Assembly (NCBI RefSeq): GCF_012932495.1
Contig: NZ_JABCNG010000002.1
Location: 1 to 64,000 of the forward strand
Origin: Novosphingobium sp. SG919
GTDB taxonomy: Bacteria > Pseudomonadota > Alphaproteobacteria > Sphingomonadales > Sphingomonadaceae
Direction of reading: 5' to 3'
DNA length: 64,000 nucleotides
Shown here piece by piece: positions 32,154 through 40,350 of this stretch. The position numbers and the translations under genes are program-made. Below the pieces are notes generated by a model. It made no database searches. It was not told the origin of the DNA and saw only the letters and a list, made by a program, of their open reading frames with translations. Numbering within the stretch: position 1 is the first letter of the stretch; every line of letters starts with the position of its first letter.

Positions 32154-33767
32154 TCAGGTCTGCTTCGAGGGCGTGAATTCGATGCGCAGCGCATAAGGCA
32201 TGGCGGGCTTTGCCGAGGTGGCCGGCAAGGTCAGGTGCAACCCGTCCTTTTCCTGGTGCCAGTCGATCGGCGCATCGCTGCCGAGCAGGCGCACGGACGC
32301 GATCGGCGGTACATAAGGATTACCGGCGTAGAGCACGCCGATGCGCACCTTGCCATCGGCCGGATGCGCCAGGCCCAGGGCATAGAGCCGCCCGGTGCGC
32401 GTGGTGAAGCGGATGTCTGCCGGCGTATAGGCAGGATCGCCGCCTTCCTGGAGCGAGCCGACCGCGTTGCGCGTCGGCCCTTCGCCAAACATCACCCAGG
32501 GCCGCGTGCCATAGATCGCCTCGCCATTGACAGCGAGCCAGCCACCGATCTCGTCGAGCACTTTGGTGGCTTGGTCAGGGATCGTGCCATCGGCCTTGGG
32601 GCCGACATTGAGCAACAGGTTGCCGTTCTTGGACACCACGTCCACCAGCGTCGCCACCAGGCTGGACGCGGTGCGATAATTGTCGTTCTCGACATAGCCC
32701 CAGCTCTTGATGCTGATCGACGTGTCGGTCTGCCAGGGCAGCAGCCGCAGCGCATCGAGGCGGCCGCGCTCGATATCGAACAGCGCCGAACCGGCCGGAA
32801 ACGCTTCTTCCTTGTAAGTCAGCACCGGCCCCACGCCGCGTCGCGCCGCGCTGTCGTAGTAATAGGCCGCCAGCCGTTGCAGATAAGGCGTGAAAGCCGG
32901 CTGGTTGATCCACCAATCGAGATAGACGAATTCGGGATTGTACTTCTCGATCGCTTCGCCGGTTCGGGCGAGCCAATCATCGAGAAACGCTTTGGACGGC
33001 GGATTCCACTGCTCCAGGTGGTTGGGATCGGGCTCCACGCCCGGATCGGCCCCGGCCAGGGTGCGCGAGGCGGCGGGGCCATAGAGGTCGGCATAGGCCG
33101 GGTTCCACACGTCGCTGCCGGCCGGCGCCTGGCCATACCACCACCAGTGCTCCGCCCGGTGTGACGACAGGCCGAAATGCAGGTCGGCCGCACGGGCTGC
33201 CTTGGCCAGTTCGCCCACCACGTCGCGCTGCGGGCCCATCGCCGCCGCGTTCCAGCGGTTGATGGCCGAACCGTACATCGAAAATCCGTCGCAGTGTTCG
33301 GCAACCGGCACGATATAGCGGGCGCCCGCCCGCTTGAACAACGCGACCCATGCGGCGGGATCGAAGCGCTGCCCGCGAAACTGCGGGATAAAATCCTTGT
33401 ATCCGGTCACTTTCTGGTCACCGAACACGCTGCGCTGGTGCACGAAATCGGCGTGCCCGGGCACATACATGTTGCGCGAGTACCATTCGCTGCCAGACGC
33501 AGGCACGGCATAGACGCCCCAATGGACGAATATGCCGAACTTGGCATCACGGTACCATTCCGGCACGCGATATGCAGCCAAGGACTGCCAGTCCGCCTTG
33601 AACGTGCCCTTTGCCACTTCCCGATCCATACGCGCGATCTGCGCCGCTGCCGCCTTGGGATCGGACGAAATGCCCGGCTGCGCCTGTGCCGGCGAGGCCA
33701 AGGCACATCCCCCGGCAAGCGCGGACACCAGCATGATGCGAGTGAGACCCTTCATGGCCGTAGCCAT
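32154..33767 (-). CDS. Secreted GH29 alpha-L-fucosidase
   Basis: A 537-residue GH29 enzyme with a signal peptide ending near PAQAQ (about residue 30). The catalytic barrel shows WYRDAKFGIFVHWGVYAVPA, the VPVAEHCDGFSMY histidine segment and the probable nucleophile Asp284 in FVYLDWW, followed by VVSKNGNLLLNVGPKADG. A C-terminal beta domain is present. It removes alpha-L-fucose in the periplasm or outside the cell. The start at 33767 follows GAGGAT closely; an in-frame ATG at 33755 is an alternative. An inverted repeat at 33820-33837 lies about 50 bases upstream. A second GH29-like gene at 50447-52090 is in a different regulon. Confidence 0.93.
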   Translation of the reverse strand: MATAMKGLTRIMLVSALAGGCALASPAQAQPGISSDPKAAAAQIARMDREVAKGTFKADWQSLAAYRVPEWYRDAKFGIFVHWGVYAVPASGSEWYSRNMYVPGHADFVHQRSVFGDQKVTGYKDFIPQFRGQRFDPAAWVALFKRAGARYIVPVAEHCDGFSMYGSAINRWNAAAMGPQRDVVGELAKAARAADLHFGLSSHRAEHWWWYGQAPAGSDVWNPAYADLYGPAASRTLAGADPGVEPDPNHLEQWNPPSKAFLDDWLARTGEAIEKYNPEFVYLDWWINQPAFTPYLQRLAAYYYDSAARRGVGPVLTYKEEAFPAGSALFDIERGRLDALRLLPWQTDTSISIKSWGYVENDNYRTASSLVATLVDVVSKNGNLLLNVGPKADGTIPDQATKVLDEIGGWLAVNGEAIYGTRPWVMFGEGPTRNAVGSLQEGGDPAYTPADIRFTTRTGRLYALGLAHPADGKVRIGVLYAGNPYVPPIASVRLLGSDAPIDWHQEKDGLHLTLPATSAKPAMPYALRIEFTPSKQT

Positions 33768-33819
33768 ATCCTCAATCCTTTCGTCGCCCCTCTGCGAGGG
33801 CTGTGGACTATTTGGCAGA

Positions 33820-33837
33820 TTGTTCGTATATGAACAA
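33820..33837. promoter_or_regulatory. Inverted repeat upstream of GH29, candidate operator
   Basis: TTGTTCGTATATGAACAA: six-base arms TTGTTC/GAACAA around GTATAT. It lies upstream of the GH29 gene and past the end of the solute-binding gene. Its TTGTT-N8-AACAW spacing matches the site at 20789, so the IclR regulator is the best candidate binder. Confidence 0.55.
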
Positions 33838-33877
33838 GATGTTTTTTACCGAACACACATTCACACGTTGCCAAACG

Positions 33878-34978
33878 TTACCGCAGGCTTTGCGCAAAGC
33901 GGTGATTGAGCGCGCGAACCAGCGATTCGGCGGGCTGTTTGCCGGCGATGGCGGCCATGATCAGGCCCGATGCCTCGTCCTGGAACGGCATGTATCCGGG
34001 GTGGCGCGGGCGTATCCACGCGCGGTCAAGCGTGGCCCGAGTCGCGCGGTAGAAATCCCGCGTCGCCGCGTTGGCCCAGCCATCGTCCCAGGCCCGGGCG
34101 TGTGCCGGCTGGCCACCGCAAGTGGCAACGATGCCGGCCTGAACGAGCCCGCTTGCCAGCCAGCGCGCGAACGCCATCGCTCCTGCAGGATCGGCCCCCA
34201 GGCGGGACACGGCAATCCCGGTGCCACCCAGAACCGAGCCGGTCGGCACGGCCCCGGCGATCGGTGCCAGATCGGCAAATGCCAGTCGAACCGGGCGAAA
34301 ATCCGCCTCGGCATAGCTGACATAGCCGTAGATCAGCGGCGCGGCGACCAGCGGCGAATCCGGGCGGGCCATGTCCTCCAGCACCGCAATGGGATCGCTC
34401 TGGTCCGCGCCGGGCCCCACGCGCTCCGCCAGGGCATAGAGGTGATCCACCGCGCGCACCGCCGCTTGGGGAAACAGCACGCGCGGCTCTGGCCGCAAGG
34501 CGATGCCCATCAGGCCGCACAGCGTCATCAGGCTCATCAGGCTGTGCGGCGCGCGCAGCGGCAGGCCGATCTGGCCCGCTTCGGCATGGCGCAATACGCT
34601 GTCCCAATCACGCAAGGGCGCCGCGATCCGTTCCGGCACCCAGGCCTGCACTTGCGCCGCCGCATCGATTGGCAGCGCCCATTGCCACCCATCCCAGGCA
34701 TAGCTTTCGTAAGAGCCGCCGACGCTGCCGGCGGCAGCGTCGGCATCACCGCCATCGAACGGCAGCAGCGCGCCAGATTGCGCCGCGATGCCGACGTGGG
34801 GGTGATCGATCACCACCAGGTCATACGCCTGCGCCAGGTCTTCAACCGGATGGGTTTCGAAATCCTGGAGCGAGCGCCGTTCCCACGTGATCGCCACGCC
34901 AGTCTTGCGCGCCCATTCGCGCGATGCGGCCACCAGCGGTTCGAACCCGCGCGCGTGGTCCCAGGTCATGCCTTTCAT
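33878..34978 (-). CDS. Solute-binding-fold protein lacking a signal peptide
   Basis: A 366-residue protein that reads like a family 1 sugar ABC solute-binding protein but begins directly at the mature-like sequence MKGMTWDHARGFEPLVAAS, with no signal peptide or lipobox. GGAGG sits just upstream of this ATG, so the lack of a leader is not a start-choice error. Family features are the YDLVVIDHPHVG segment, the alternating alpha/beta lobes and GGTGIAVSRLGADPAGAMAFARWLASG. It is divergent from the MaoC/ABC operon, and a second leaderless solute-binding protein is encoded at 39157. It may act in the cytoplasm as a ligand sensor or enzyme partner. The function is unknown. Confidence 0.8.
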   Translation of the reverse strand: MKGMTWDHARGFEPLVAASREWARKTGVAITWERRSLQDFETHPVEDLAQAYDLVVIDHPHVGIAAQSGALLPFDGGDADAAAGSVGGSYESYAWDGWQWALPIDAAAQVQAWVPERIAAPLRDWDSVLRHAEAGQIGLPLRAPHSLMSLMTLCGLMGIALRPEPRVLFPQAAVRAVDHLYALAERVGPGADQSDPIAVLEDMARPDSPLVAAPLIYGYVSYAEADFRPVRLAFADLAPIAGAVPTGSVLGGTGIAVSRLGADPAGAMAFARWLASGLVQAGIVATCGGQPAHARAWDDGWANAATRDFYRATRATLDRAWIRPRHPGYMPFQDEASGLIMAAIAGKQPAESLVRALNHRFAQSLR

Positions 34979-34995
34979 CCCATCCTCCTGCTCGA

Positions 34996-35028
34996 TGTTG
35001 CAATCAACAACACTGGTTGACTCGCAAC
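34996..35028. promoter_or_regulatory. Paired GTTG/CAAC inverted repeats in divergent promoter region
   Basis: TGTTG-CAAT-CAACA at 34996-35009 is a perfect inverted repeat. A second, looser pair, GTTG-N5-CAAC, follows at 35016-35028. Both lie between the leaderless solute-binding gene and the divergent MaoC/ABC operon. They are candidate sites for an unidentified regulator. Confidence 0.45.
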
Positions 35029-35044
35029 ATGCTACAGCATATTG

Positions 35045-35060
35045 ATAATATAAATATTAT
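35045..35060. promoter_or_regulatory. AT-rich inverted repeat before the MaoC/ABC operon
   Basis: ATAATAT-AA-ATATTAT, perfect seven-base arms, sits in an unusually AT-rich stretch (about 35031-35085) for this GC-rich DNA, 37 bases before the MaoC-like ATG. It could hold the -10 region of the operon or a separate operator. Confidence 0.4.
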
Positions 35061-35096
35061 AAAAATGACAAAATAGATTTCGGAGAGGGTCGAGAG

Positions 35097-35549
35097 ATGG
35101 TAGTCGAGCAGTTTTTCGAGGATTATGTTCTTGGCACGGAACGGCGCAGCTTTGGCCGCACGATCACCGAAACCGATTTCATCGTTCACGCCGGCCACAC
35201 CGGAGACTTTTTTCCACATCACATGGATGCCGATTGGTGCGCCACGCAAGACATCGGCCAGCGCATCGCCCACGGCACGCTGATATTCAGCATCGGCATC
35301 GGCCTGACGGCCACGGTGATCAATCCTTGCGCGATGTCTTATGGCTATGACCGGCTCCGCTTCATCCGGCCGGTCCATATCGGTGACACGATCACCACGA
35401 TCACCCGCATCACTGACAAGCGCGACCATCCCAAGCGCGCAGCGCAGGGCGTGGTGACCGAGGCGGTGGACATCCGCAACCAGCGGGGTGAGACCGTGCT
35501 GGCGTGCGAGCATCTCTACCTCGTCAACCGCCGCCAGGCTGTGGCCTGA
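35097..35549 (+). CDS. MaoC-like hotdog-fold (R)-hydratase/dehydratase
   Basis: A 150-residue single hotdog-domain protein of the MaoC family, which normally hydrates or dehydrates enoyl-CoA or acyl-CoA thioesters. The hydratase-2 motif is visible as [13 protein letters not shown], with Asp37 and His42 as the likely catalytic pair, followed by [15 protein letters not shown]. It is the first gene of an operon encoding a ribose-type ABC importer, a leaderless solute-binding protein, a Gfo/Idh oxidoreductase and GH42. The stop is five bases from the next start. Why a CoA-thioester enzyme heads a sugar import operon is not explained by known pathways. Confidence 0.86.
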   Translation: MVVEQFFEDYVLGTERRSFGRTITETDFIVHAGHTGDFFPHHMDADWCATQDIGQRIAHGTLIFSIGIGLTATVINPCAMSYGYDRLRFIRPVHIGDTITTITRITDKRDHPKRAAQGVVTEAVDIRNQRGETVLACEHLYLVNRRQAVA

Positions 35550-35553
35550 TCCG

Positions 35554-36561
35554 GTGCGCCCGGTTCGCCCCCTCCCCCTGCTGGCGGCAGCCGCGATCGT
35601 CGCGGTGGGCAGCCTTTCGCTAGTGGCCTTGGCGCGCCATGGCGATGCCGGCGACACCGGCCTTGCCGCCCCGCCGCCCGGCGCGGCGCGCTATGCCCTG
35701 TCCACCGTGGGCATGAGCTTTCCGTTCGCCGCCGCGATCGCCAAGGGGTTTCGCCAGGCCGCGCAAAAGGCCGGTGCCCGGGCCATCGTGCTCGATGGCA
35801 AGGCCAATATCCAGAAGCAGGCCAACGATATCGACGACCTGATCGCGCAGCGCCCGCAGGGCCTGGCAATCATGCCGCTGGATTCGATCGTCGCGCAAGG
35901 CTGGGTCGGCCGCGCCCAGGCGGCCCGCGTTCCGGTCGTGGCGGTTGCAGCGCTGGTGGGCGATCCGCGCCGCCGGGCCGTGACAGACGTCTATCCGGGC
36001 CTTGCCGCGCTCGTATCGCAAGACGAGGTCGCCACCGGGCGGGCGGCGGGCGATCTGGCGGCAGACATCTTGCCAGCCGGGCAAACCGCCAGGATCGCCA
36101 TCGTCGAAGGGGCAGCCGGCTTTCCCGAAGTGGAGCAGCGCACACGCGGCTTTCTGGCCGGCCTTGCGGCGCGGCGAATTCCCTACGCCATCGTGGCAAC
36201 CCAGCCCGGCAACTGGACACCCGAAGGGGGCGAGGCCGTCTGCCAGAACATGCTTGCCGCCAATCCGCGCATCGACCTGTTCTTCAACCAGGCCGATGAC
36301 ATGGTGATCGGCTGCGCGCGCGCGGTCAGGGCGGCCGGTTCGAAAGCGCGGCTGATCGGCATCGGCGGCTCGCGCCTCGCCATCGCCTCGCTCAAGGCCG
36401 GCGCGATCAATGGCACGGTGTGCTTTCAGCCAGAGGCGTTGGGCGCGCTCGCCTTTGCGGCTATGCAGCGCCCGCCCGCGCCGGGCACGCCACGGTTTCG
36501 CACTTATCCGATCCACGCCGTCACCCGCGCCACCGCCAGCGATTGCACCGGACAATGGTGA
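35554..36561 (+). CDS. Ribose-type periplasmic sugar-binding protein
   Basis: A 335-residue family 2 periplasmic binding protein (RbsB/LacI-fold). An N-terminal hydrophobic segment (about residues 5-25) is a signal peptide or membrane anchor. After it come STVGMSFPFAAAIAKGFRQAAQKAGA, the hinge region IMPLDSIVAQGWVGRAQAARVPVVAV, and FNQADDMVIGCARAV with GTVCFQPEALG at the C-terminal lobe. The GTG start at 35554 lies five bases after the MaoC stop and has only a weak Shine-Dalgarno sequence. It should deliver a sugar to the ATPase and permease encoded immediately downstream. The sugar is not identifiable; galactose, rhamnose or xylose would all fit the neighbourhood. Confidence 0.85.
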   Translation: MRPVRPLPLLAAAAIVAVGSLSLVALARHGDAGDTGLAAPPPGAARYALSTVGMSFPFAAAIAKGFRQAAQKAGARAIVLDGKANIQKQANDIDDLIAQRPQGLAIMPLDSIVAQGWVGRAQAARVPVVAVAALVGDPRRRAVTDVYPGLAALVSQDEVATGRAAGDLAADILPAGQTARIAIVEGAAGFPEVEQRTRGFLAGLAARRIPYAIVATQPGNWTPEGGEAVCQNMLAANPRIDLFFNQADDMVIGCARAVRAAGSKARLIGIGGSRLAIASLKAGAINGTVCFQPEALGALAFAAMQRPPAPGTPRFRTYPIHAVTRATASDCTGQW

Positions 36562-38051
36562 GCGCGTCCCCCCTGCTTGCGCTGCGCCATATCGCCAAGC
36601 GCTATCCCAACGGCACGCAGGCGCTGGTCGATGCGTCGCTGGAAATCCATGCGGGCGCCGTGCACGGTTTGCTGGGCGCGAACGGCGCGGGCAAATCGAC
36701 CCTGATCGCTATCCTGTCCGGCGCCACCGCTGCTACGCAGGGCGAGATCGTGTGGCAGGGCCAGCCCGTCCGCTGGCGGCGCCCGGCCGATGCGCGGCGC
36801 AGCGGCGTTTCCACGCTCTACCAGCACATCCCCCTGGTGCCGACGCTTTCCGCGCTGGAAAACATCCTGCTGGATGCGCCGGGTTGGCAGCGCCATGACC
36901 GTGACCAGCGCGCCCGCGCCCGCGCGGTGGTGGCGCAGCTGGGCGATCCCTTCGCGCTAGATGCCCTTGTCGCCCACCTGCCGATCAGCGCGCGGCAGAT
37001 GGTCGGCATCGCGCAATCGCTGCTTGGCGGCGCGCAAGTGCTGGTGATGGACGAACCCACCGCTTCGCTTGGCGCCAGTGACCGGGCCGCTGTGTATGAC
37101 GTGGTGCGTCGCCTGGCCTACCAGGAAGGCAAGGCGATCGTATTTGTCTCGCATTTCCTGGACGAGATCCTGGCCCTGACCGACCACGTCACGATCCTGC
37201 GCGATGGCTGCGACGTGCTTCACCGCGCCACCGGCGACTTGGACGAAGCCAGCCTCGCCGCCACGATCAGCGGCCGCGACGTTGCCATGCTGGCACGGCG
37301 GCAACGCCAGGTGGGAACAGAGGTCCGGCTGGCCGTGCGCGACCTGGCCTCGCCCGCGGGCCTTTCGCCCACCACGTTCGATCTGCGTGCGGGGGAAATC
37401 CTGGGCATCGCCGGCATGCTGGGCGCGGGTCGCAGCGAACTGCTGCACGCCGTGTTCGGCGCAGATCCGCAAGCGCGCGGGCAAGTGCTGGTCGATGGCG
37501 TGCCGGTTGTGGCGGAAACCGGCGCGGCGGTCGCCGCTGGCCTGGCGCTGGTGCCCGAAGACCGCAAGCGCCAGGGCTTCGTGGCCGGTTTCAGCATTGC
37601 CGACAACATCGCCCTGCCCGGCACCGGCTGGCGTATCGACCGCGCCGCCGAACGGCAGCGGGCCGATCATGCGATCGCCACGCTGGGCATCAAGGCTGAT
37701 GATGCGCAGCGGCCGGTTGGCACGCTTTCGGGCGGCAATGCGCAGAAAGTGGTGCTGGCCAAGTGGCTGACGCCGCAAACCCGCGTTCTGCTGCTGGACG
37801 AGCCGACTGCCGGCATCGATATCGGTGCGCGTATCGATATCCTCGAACAAGTGCGGCGGCTGGCCGACCAGGGCCTCGCCGTCGTGCTGGTCTCGTCGGA
37901 TTTTGCAGAACTGCTGGCCTTGAGCGATCGCATCCTGGTGATGCGCGATGGCGCGGTGGTGGCCTGCGCCGATCCGGCGCGGACCAGCGAAATCGACCTC
38001 ACCCTTTTGGCAAGCGGCACTGCGCCGCCTTGCGATGGAGCACCTGCATGA
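36555..38051 (+). CDS. Ribose-type sugar ABC transporter ATPase (RbsA/XylG-like)
   Basis: A 498-residue double-nucleotide-binding-domain ATPase. The first domain has Walker A GANGAGKST at 41-49 and Walker B VLVMDEPTASL. Its signature motif is degenerate (PISARQMVGIAQ), as is common. The second domain has a non-canonical Walker A (GMLGAGRSE), signature LSGGNAQK at about 391 and LLLDEPTAGID. This asymmetry is normal for RbsA-type proteins. Its ATG overlaps the end of the binding-protein gene, and its stop overlaps the permease start (ATGA), so the importer genes are tightly coupled. Confidence 0.95.
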   Translation: MVSASPLLALRHIAKRYPNGTQALVDASLEIHAGAVHGLLGANGAGKSTLIAILSGATAATQGEIVWQGQPVRWRRPADARRSGVSTLYQHIPLVPTLSALENILLDAPGWQRHDRDQRARARAVVAQLGDPFALDALVAHLPISARQMVGIAQSLLGGAQVLVMDEPTASLGASDRAAVYDVVRRLAYQEGKAIVFVSHFLDEILALTDHVTILRDGCDVLHRATGDLDEASLAATISGRDVAMLARRQRQVGTEVRLAVRDLASPAGLSPTTFDLRAGEILGIAGMLGAGRSELLHAVFGADPQARGQVLVDGVPVVAETGAAVAAGLALVPEDRKRQGFVAGFSIADNIALPGTGWRIDRAAERQRADHAIATLGIKADDAQRPVGTLSGGNAQKVVLAKWLTPQTRVLLLDEPTAGIDIGARIDILEQVRRLADQGLAVVLVSSDFAELLALSDRILVMRDGAVVACADPARTSEIDLTLLASGTAPPCDGAPA

Positions 38052-39160
38052 TCGCCTCTTCACCCTGGCGGCAGAGCCTGGGCCTGCGCCAGGCCGGCGT
38101 GTTCTATGCGCTGCTGGTTCTGCTCGGCATTCTTGCCGCCCTGGCAGCCAGTCGCGGCCTGCCGCCTTATCTCGCGCCCTCGAACCTGGGCAATATCGCC
38201 TATCAGGCCTCGCTCGTCGGCATCATGGCCGTGGCCATGACGGTGATGCTGATCACCGGTGCGTTCGATCTGAGCGTGGCCTCGGTCGCCGCACTTGCGG
38301 CAGCGGTGCTGGTCGGCCTGGCCGGGCAGATCGGCTTTGTTCCGGCGCTCGGCTGCGCGCTGTGCACGGCGGCGATGGTCGGCATCTTCAACGGCGTGAT
38401 CGTCGAACTGGTGGGCATCAATGCCTTCATCGTCACGCTCGGCACGCTGACCGCCGTGCGCGGGCTGGTATTGGTGGTCACCGACGGGCGCTCGCTGATG
38501 GTGGAAGATCCGCAGGTGCTGGCGCAGATGCTCGCGTTCGAAAGCACGCGGGTGCCGCTGTTCTGGGCGCTGCTGGTGCTGGGCGCGGTGGCCCTTGGCC
38601 TCGCCACGCTGCGGCGGGCCTGGGGAATAGCGCTCGCCGGGGCGGCCCTGCTCGGCCTTGCCGCCGTGCTGGGGCGTGGCTTCACGGTGGCCGCGCCGGT
38701 GGTCTATCTCATCGCCTTTACCGCCGCAGCCTGGTTCGTGATGGAGCGCACCGTGATGGGGCGGCGGCTTCAGGCCGTGGGCGGCAATGCCGAAGCGGCG
38801 CGCCTGTCCGGCATCGATGTGCGCGCCTATCGCATCGGGGCATTCGTCCTGTCGAGCCTGGCCGCCGGCTTTGCCGGGTGCCTGTTCGGCTGCCGGCTCG
38901 GCGCGATCAATCCCACCGCGATGCAGGGCGCGGAATTGACCGTGATTGCCGCCGCGATCCTGGGCGGCACCTCGCTCTATGGCGGGGCAGGCAGCGTGAT
39001 CAAGACCGTTGCGGGCGCGCTGATCCTCTTTACCCTGACCAACGGGTTCAACATTCTCAACCTGGGCGCCAACTACCAGGGCATCATCGAAGGGGCGGTG
39101 ATCATCATTGCTGCAGCGATCTACACCCTGGGCAACCGCAAACGCGGGGAAACACGATGA
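38048..39160 (+). CDS. Ribose-type sugar ABC transporter permease (RbsC-like)
   Basis: A 370-residue integral membrane permease of the BPD-transp-2 family with about ten helices. Conserved landmarks are TVMLITGAFDLSVASVAALAA in the first half, NAFIVTLGTLTAVRGLVLVVTDG, then VMGRRLQAVGGNAEAARLSGIDV and ILGGTSLYGGAGSVIKTVAGALI. The ATG overlaps the ATPase stop by ATGA, and its own TGA overlaps the ATG of the next gene. Only one permease is present, which fits the homodimeric RbsC design. Confidence 0.95.
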   Translation: MIASSPWRQSLGLRQAGVFYALLVLLGILAALAASRGLPPYLAPSNLGNIAYQASLVGIMAVAMTVMLITGAFDLSVASVAALAAAVLVGLAGQIGFVPALGCALCTAAMVGIFNGVIVELVGINAFIVTLGTLTAVRGLVLVVTDGRSLMVEDPQVLAQMLAFESTRVPLFWALLVLGAVALGLATLRRAWGIALAGAALLGLAAVLGRGFTVAAPVVYLIAFTAAAWFVMERTVMGRRLQAVGGNAEAARLSGIDVRAYRIGAFVLSSLAAGFAGCLFGCRLGAINPTAMQGAELTVIAAAILGGTSLYGGAGSVIKTVAGALILFTLTNGFNILNLGANYQGIIEGAVIIIAAAIYTLGNRKRGETR

Positions 39161-40350
39161 CCGAAACCGTTCTGCGCATTGCCGTGCGGGAATTCGCCCC
39201 GTTCGAAAGCGCGATTGCCGCCCAGTTCGCCGATTTTGCGCGCCACGCCGGCGTCAGCGCCCGGATCGAACTGGACGTGCTCGATCTCAATGCGCTGCAT
39301 CACAACGCCATAGCGCAGGGCGGCCTGGCGCGTGGGGATTATGATATCGCGTTCCTGTGTACCGATTGGCTGGCACAGGCGCAGGACATGGGCCAACTCG
39401 CCGACCTGGCCCCGTGGATGGCCCGGCGCCCGGCCTGCGATTATCCCCAAGGGTGGAGCCCCTCGCTCACCACGATGCAGGCGTTCGCGGGCGGCGTCTG
39501 GGGCCTGCCTTATCACGATGGCCCGGAATGCCTGGTCTATCGCAAGGATCTTCTCGCGGCGGCGGGCCTTGCGGTGCCGCAAACCTGGGCGCAATACCAT
39601 GCCGCCGCACGGCGGCTGCACGATCCCGCGCGGGGCGTCAACGGCACGGTGCTGGCGCTGTTTCCCGATGGCCACAACGGCTTCTACGATTTCTGCATCC
39701 ACATCTGGTCGCGCGGCGGGGAGCCGTTCACGGCCGCAGGCCGGCCCGATTTCGCCTCTCCCCAGGCCCACGCCGCGCTCGATTTCCTGCGCGCGTTGGC
39801 GCGAGACGATCAGGCGGTCGCGGCCGAGGCCCGCGCCACCGACAGCGTGCGATCGGGCATGATGTTCGCCGCCGGGCAGGTGGCGATGATGGCCAACTGG
39901 TTCGGCTTTGCCGCCTATGCCGACACCGCGCCCGACAGCGCGGTGCGCGGCCTGGTCGATGTGGCGCCGCTGCCGGCCGGACCGGGCGGCGGCACCGTTT
40001 CGCTCAACGTGTTCTGGGTGCTGGCCCTGGGCAGCGGGTCAGCCAACCCGGACCTGGCCTGGGATTTCATGCGGCATTGCACCCGGCCCGAGATGGACTT
40101 GCTCACCACCACCCATGGCGCAATCGGCACGCGGCGATCGACCTGGGCCGATCCGGCCGTCAACGCCGCCATTCCCTATTACCATCGCCTGGAATGGCTG
40201 CACACCTGCGCGCGTACGTTGCCCTGCACCACGCGCCTGGCGGATATCTCGCACATCATCGACGATATCCTGGGCCAGGCGGTCACCGGCGATCGGCCGA
40301 CCGGCGATCTGCTGGCCGAGGCGCAACGCCGGGCGGAGGCGCTGGCATGA
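39157..40350 (+). CDS. Second leaderless solute-binding-fold protein
   Basis: A 397-residue protein similar in design to family 1 sugar-binding proteins of ABC transporters. It starts at MTETVLRIAVREFAPFESAI with no signal peptide, and the ATGA overlap with the permease stop fixes this start. Recognisable features include DYDIAFLCTDWLAQAQDMGQL, LAPWM, GVWGLPYHDGPECLVYRKDLL, DGHNGFYDFCIHIWSRGG and FWVLALGSGSANPDLAWDFM. The next gene, a Gfo/Idh oxidoreductase, again overlaps by ATGA. A cytoplasmic ligand-binding or enzyme-partner role is suggested by the coupling, not proven. It is a distant relative, not a near copy, of the protein at 33878-34978. Confidence 0.83.
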   Translation: MTETVLRIAVREFAPFESAIAAQFADFARHAGVSARIELDVLDLNALHHNAIAQGGLARGDYDIAFLCTDWLAQAQDMGQLADLAPWMARRPACDYPQGWSPSLTTMQAFAGGVWGLPYHDGPECLVYRKDLLAAAGLAVPQTWAQYHAAARRLHDPARGVNGTVLALFPDGHNGFYDFCIHIWSRGGEPFTAAGRPDFASPQAHAALDFLRALARDDQAVAAEARATDSVRSGMMFAAGQVAMMANWFGFAAYADTAPDSAVRGLVDVAPLPAGPGGGTVSLNVFWVLALGSGSANPDLAWDFMRHCTRPEMDLLTTTHGAIGTRRSTWADPAVNAAIPYYHRLEWLHTCARTLPCTTRLADISHIIDDILGQAVTGDRPTGDLLAEAQRRAEALA

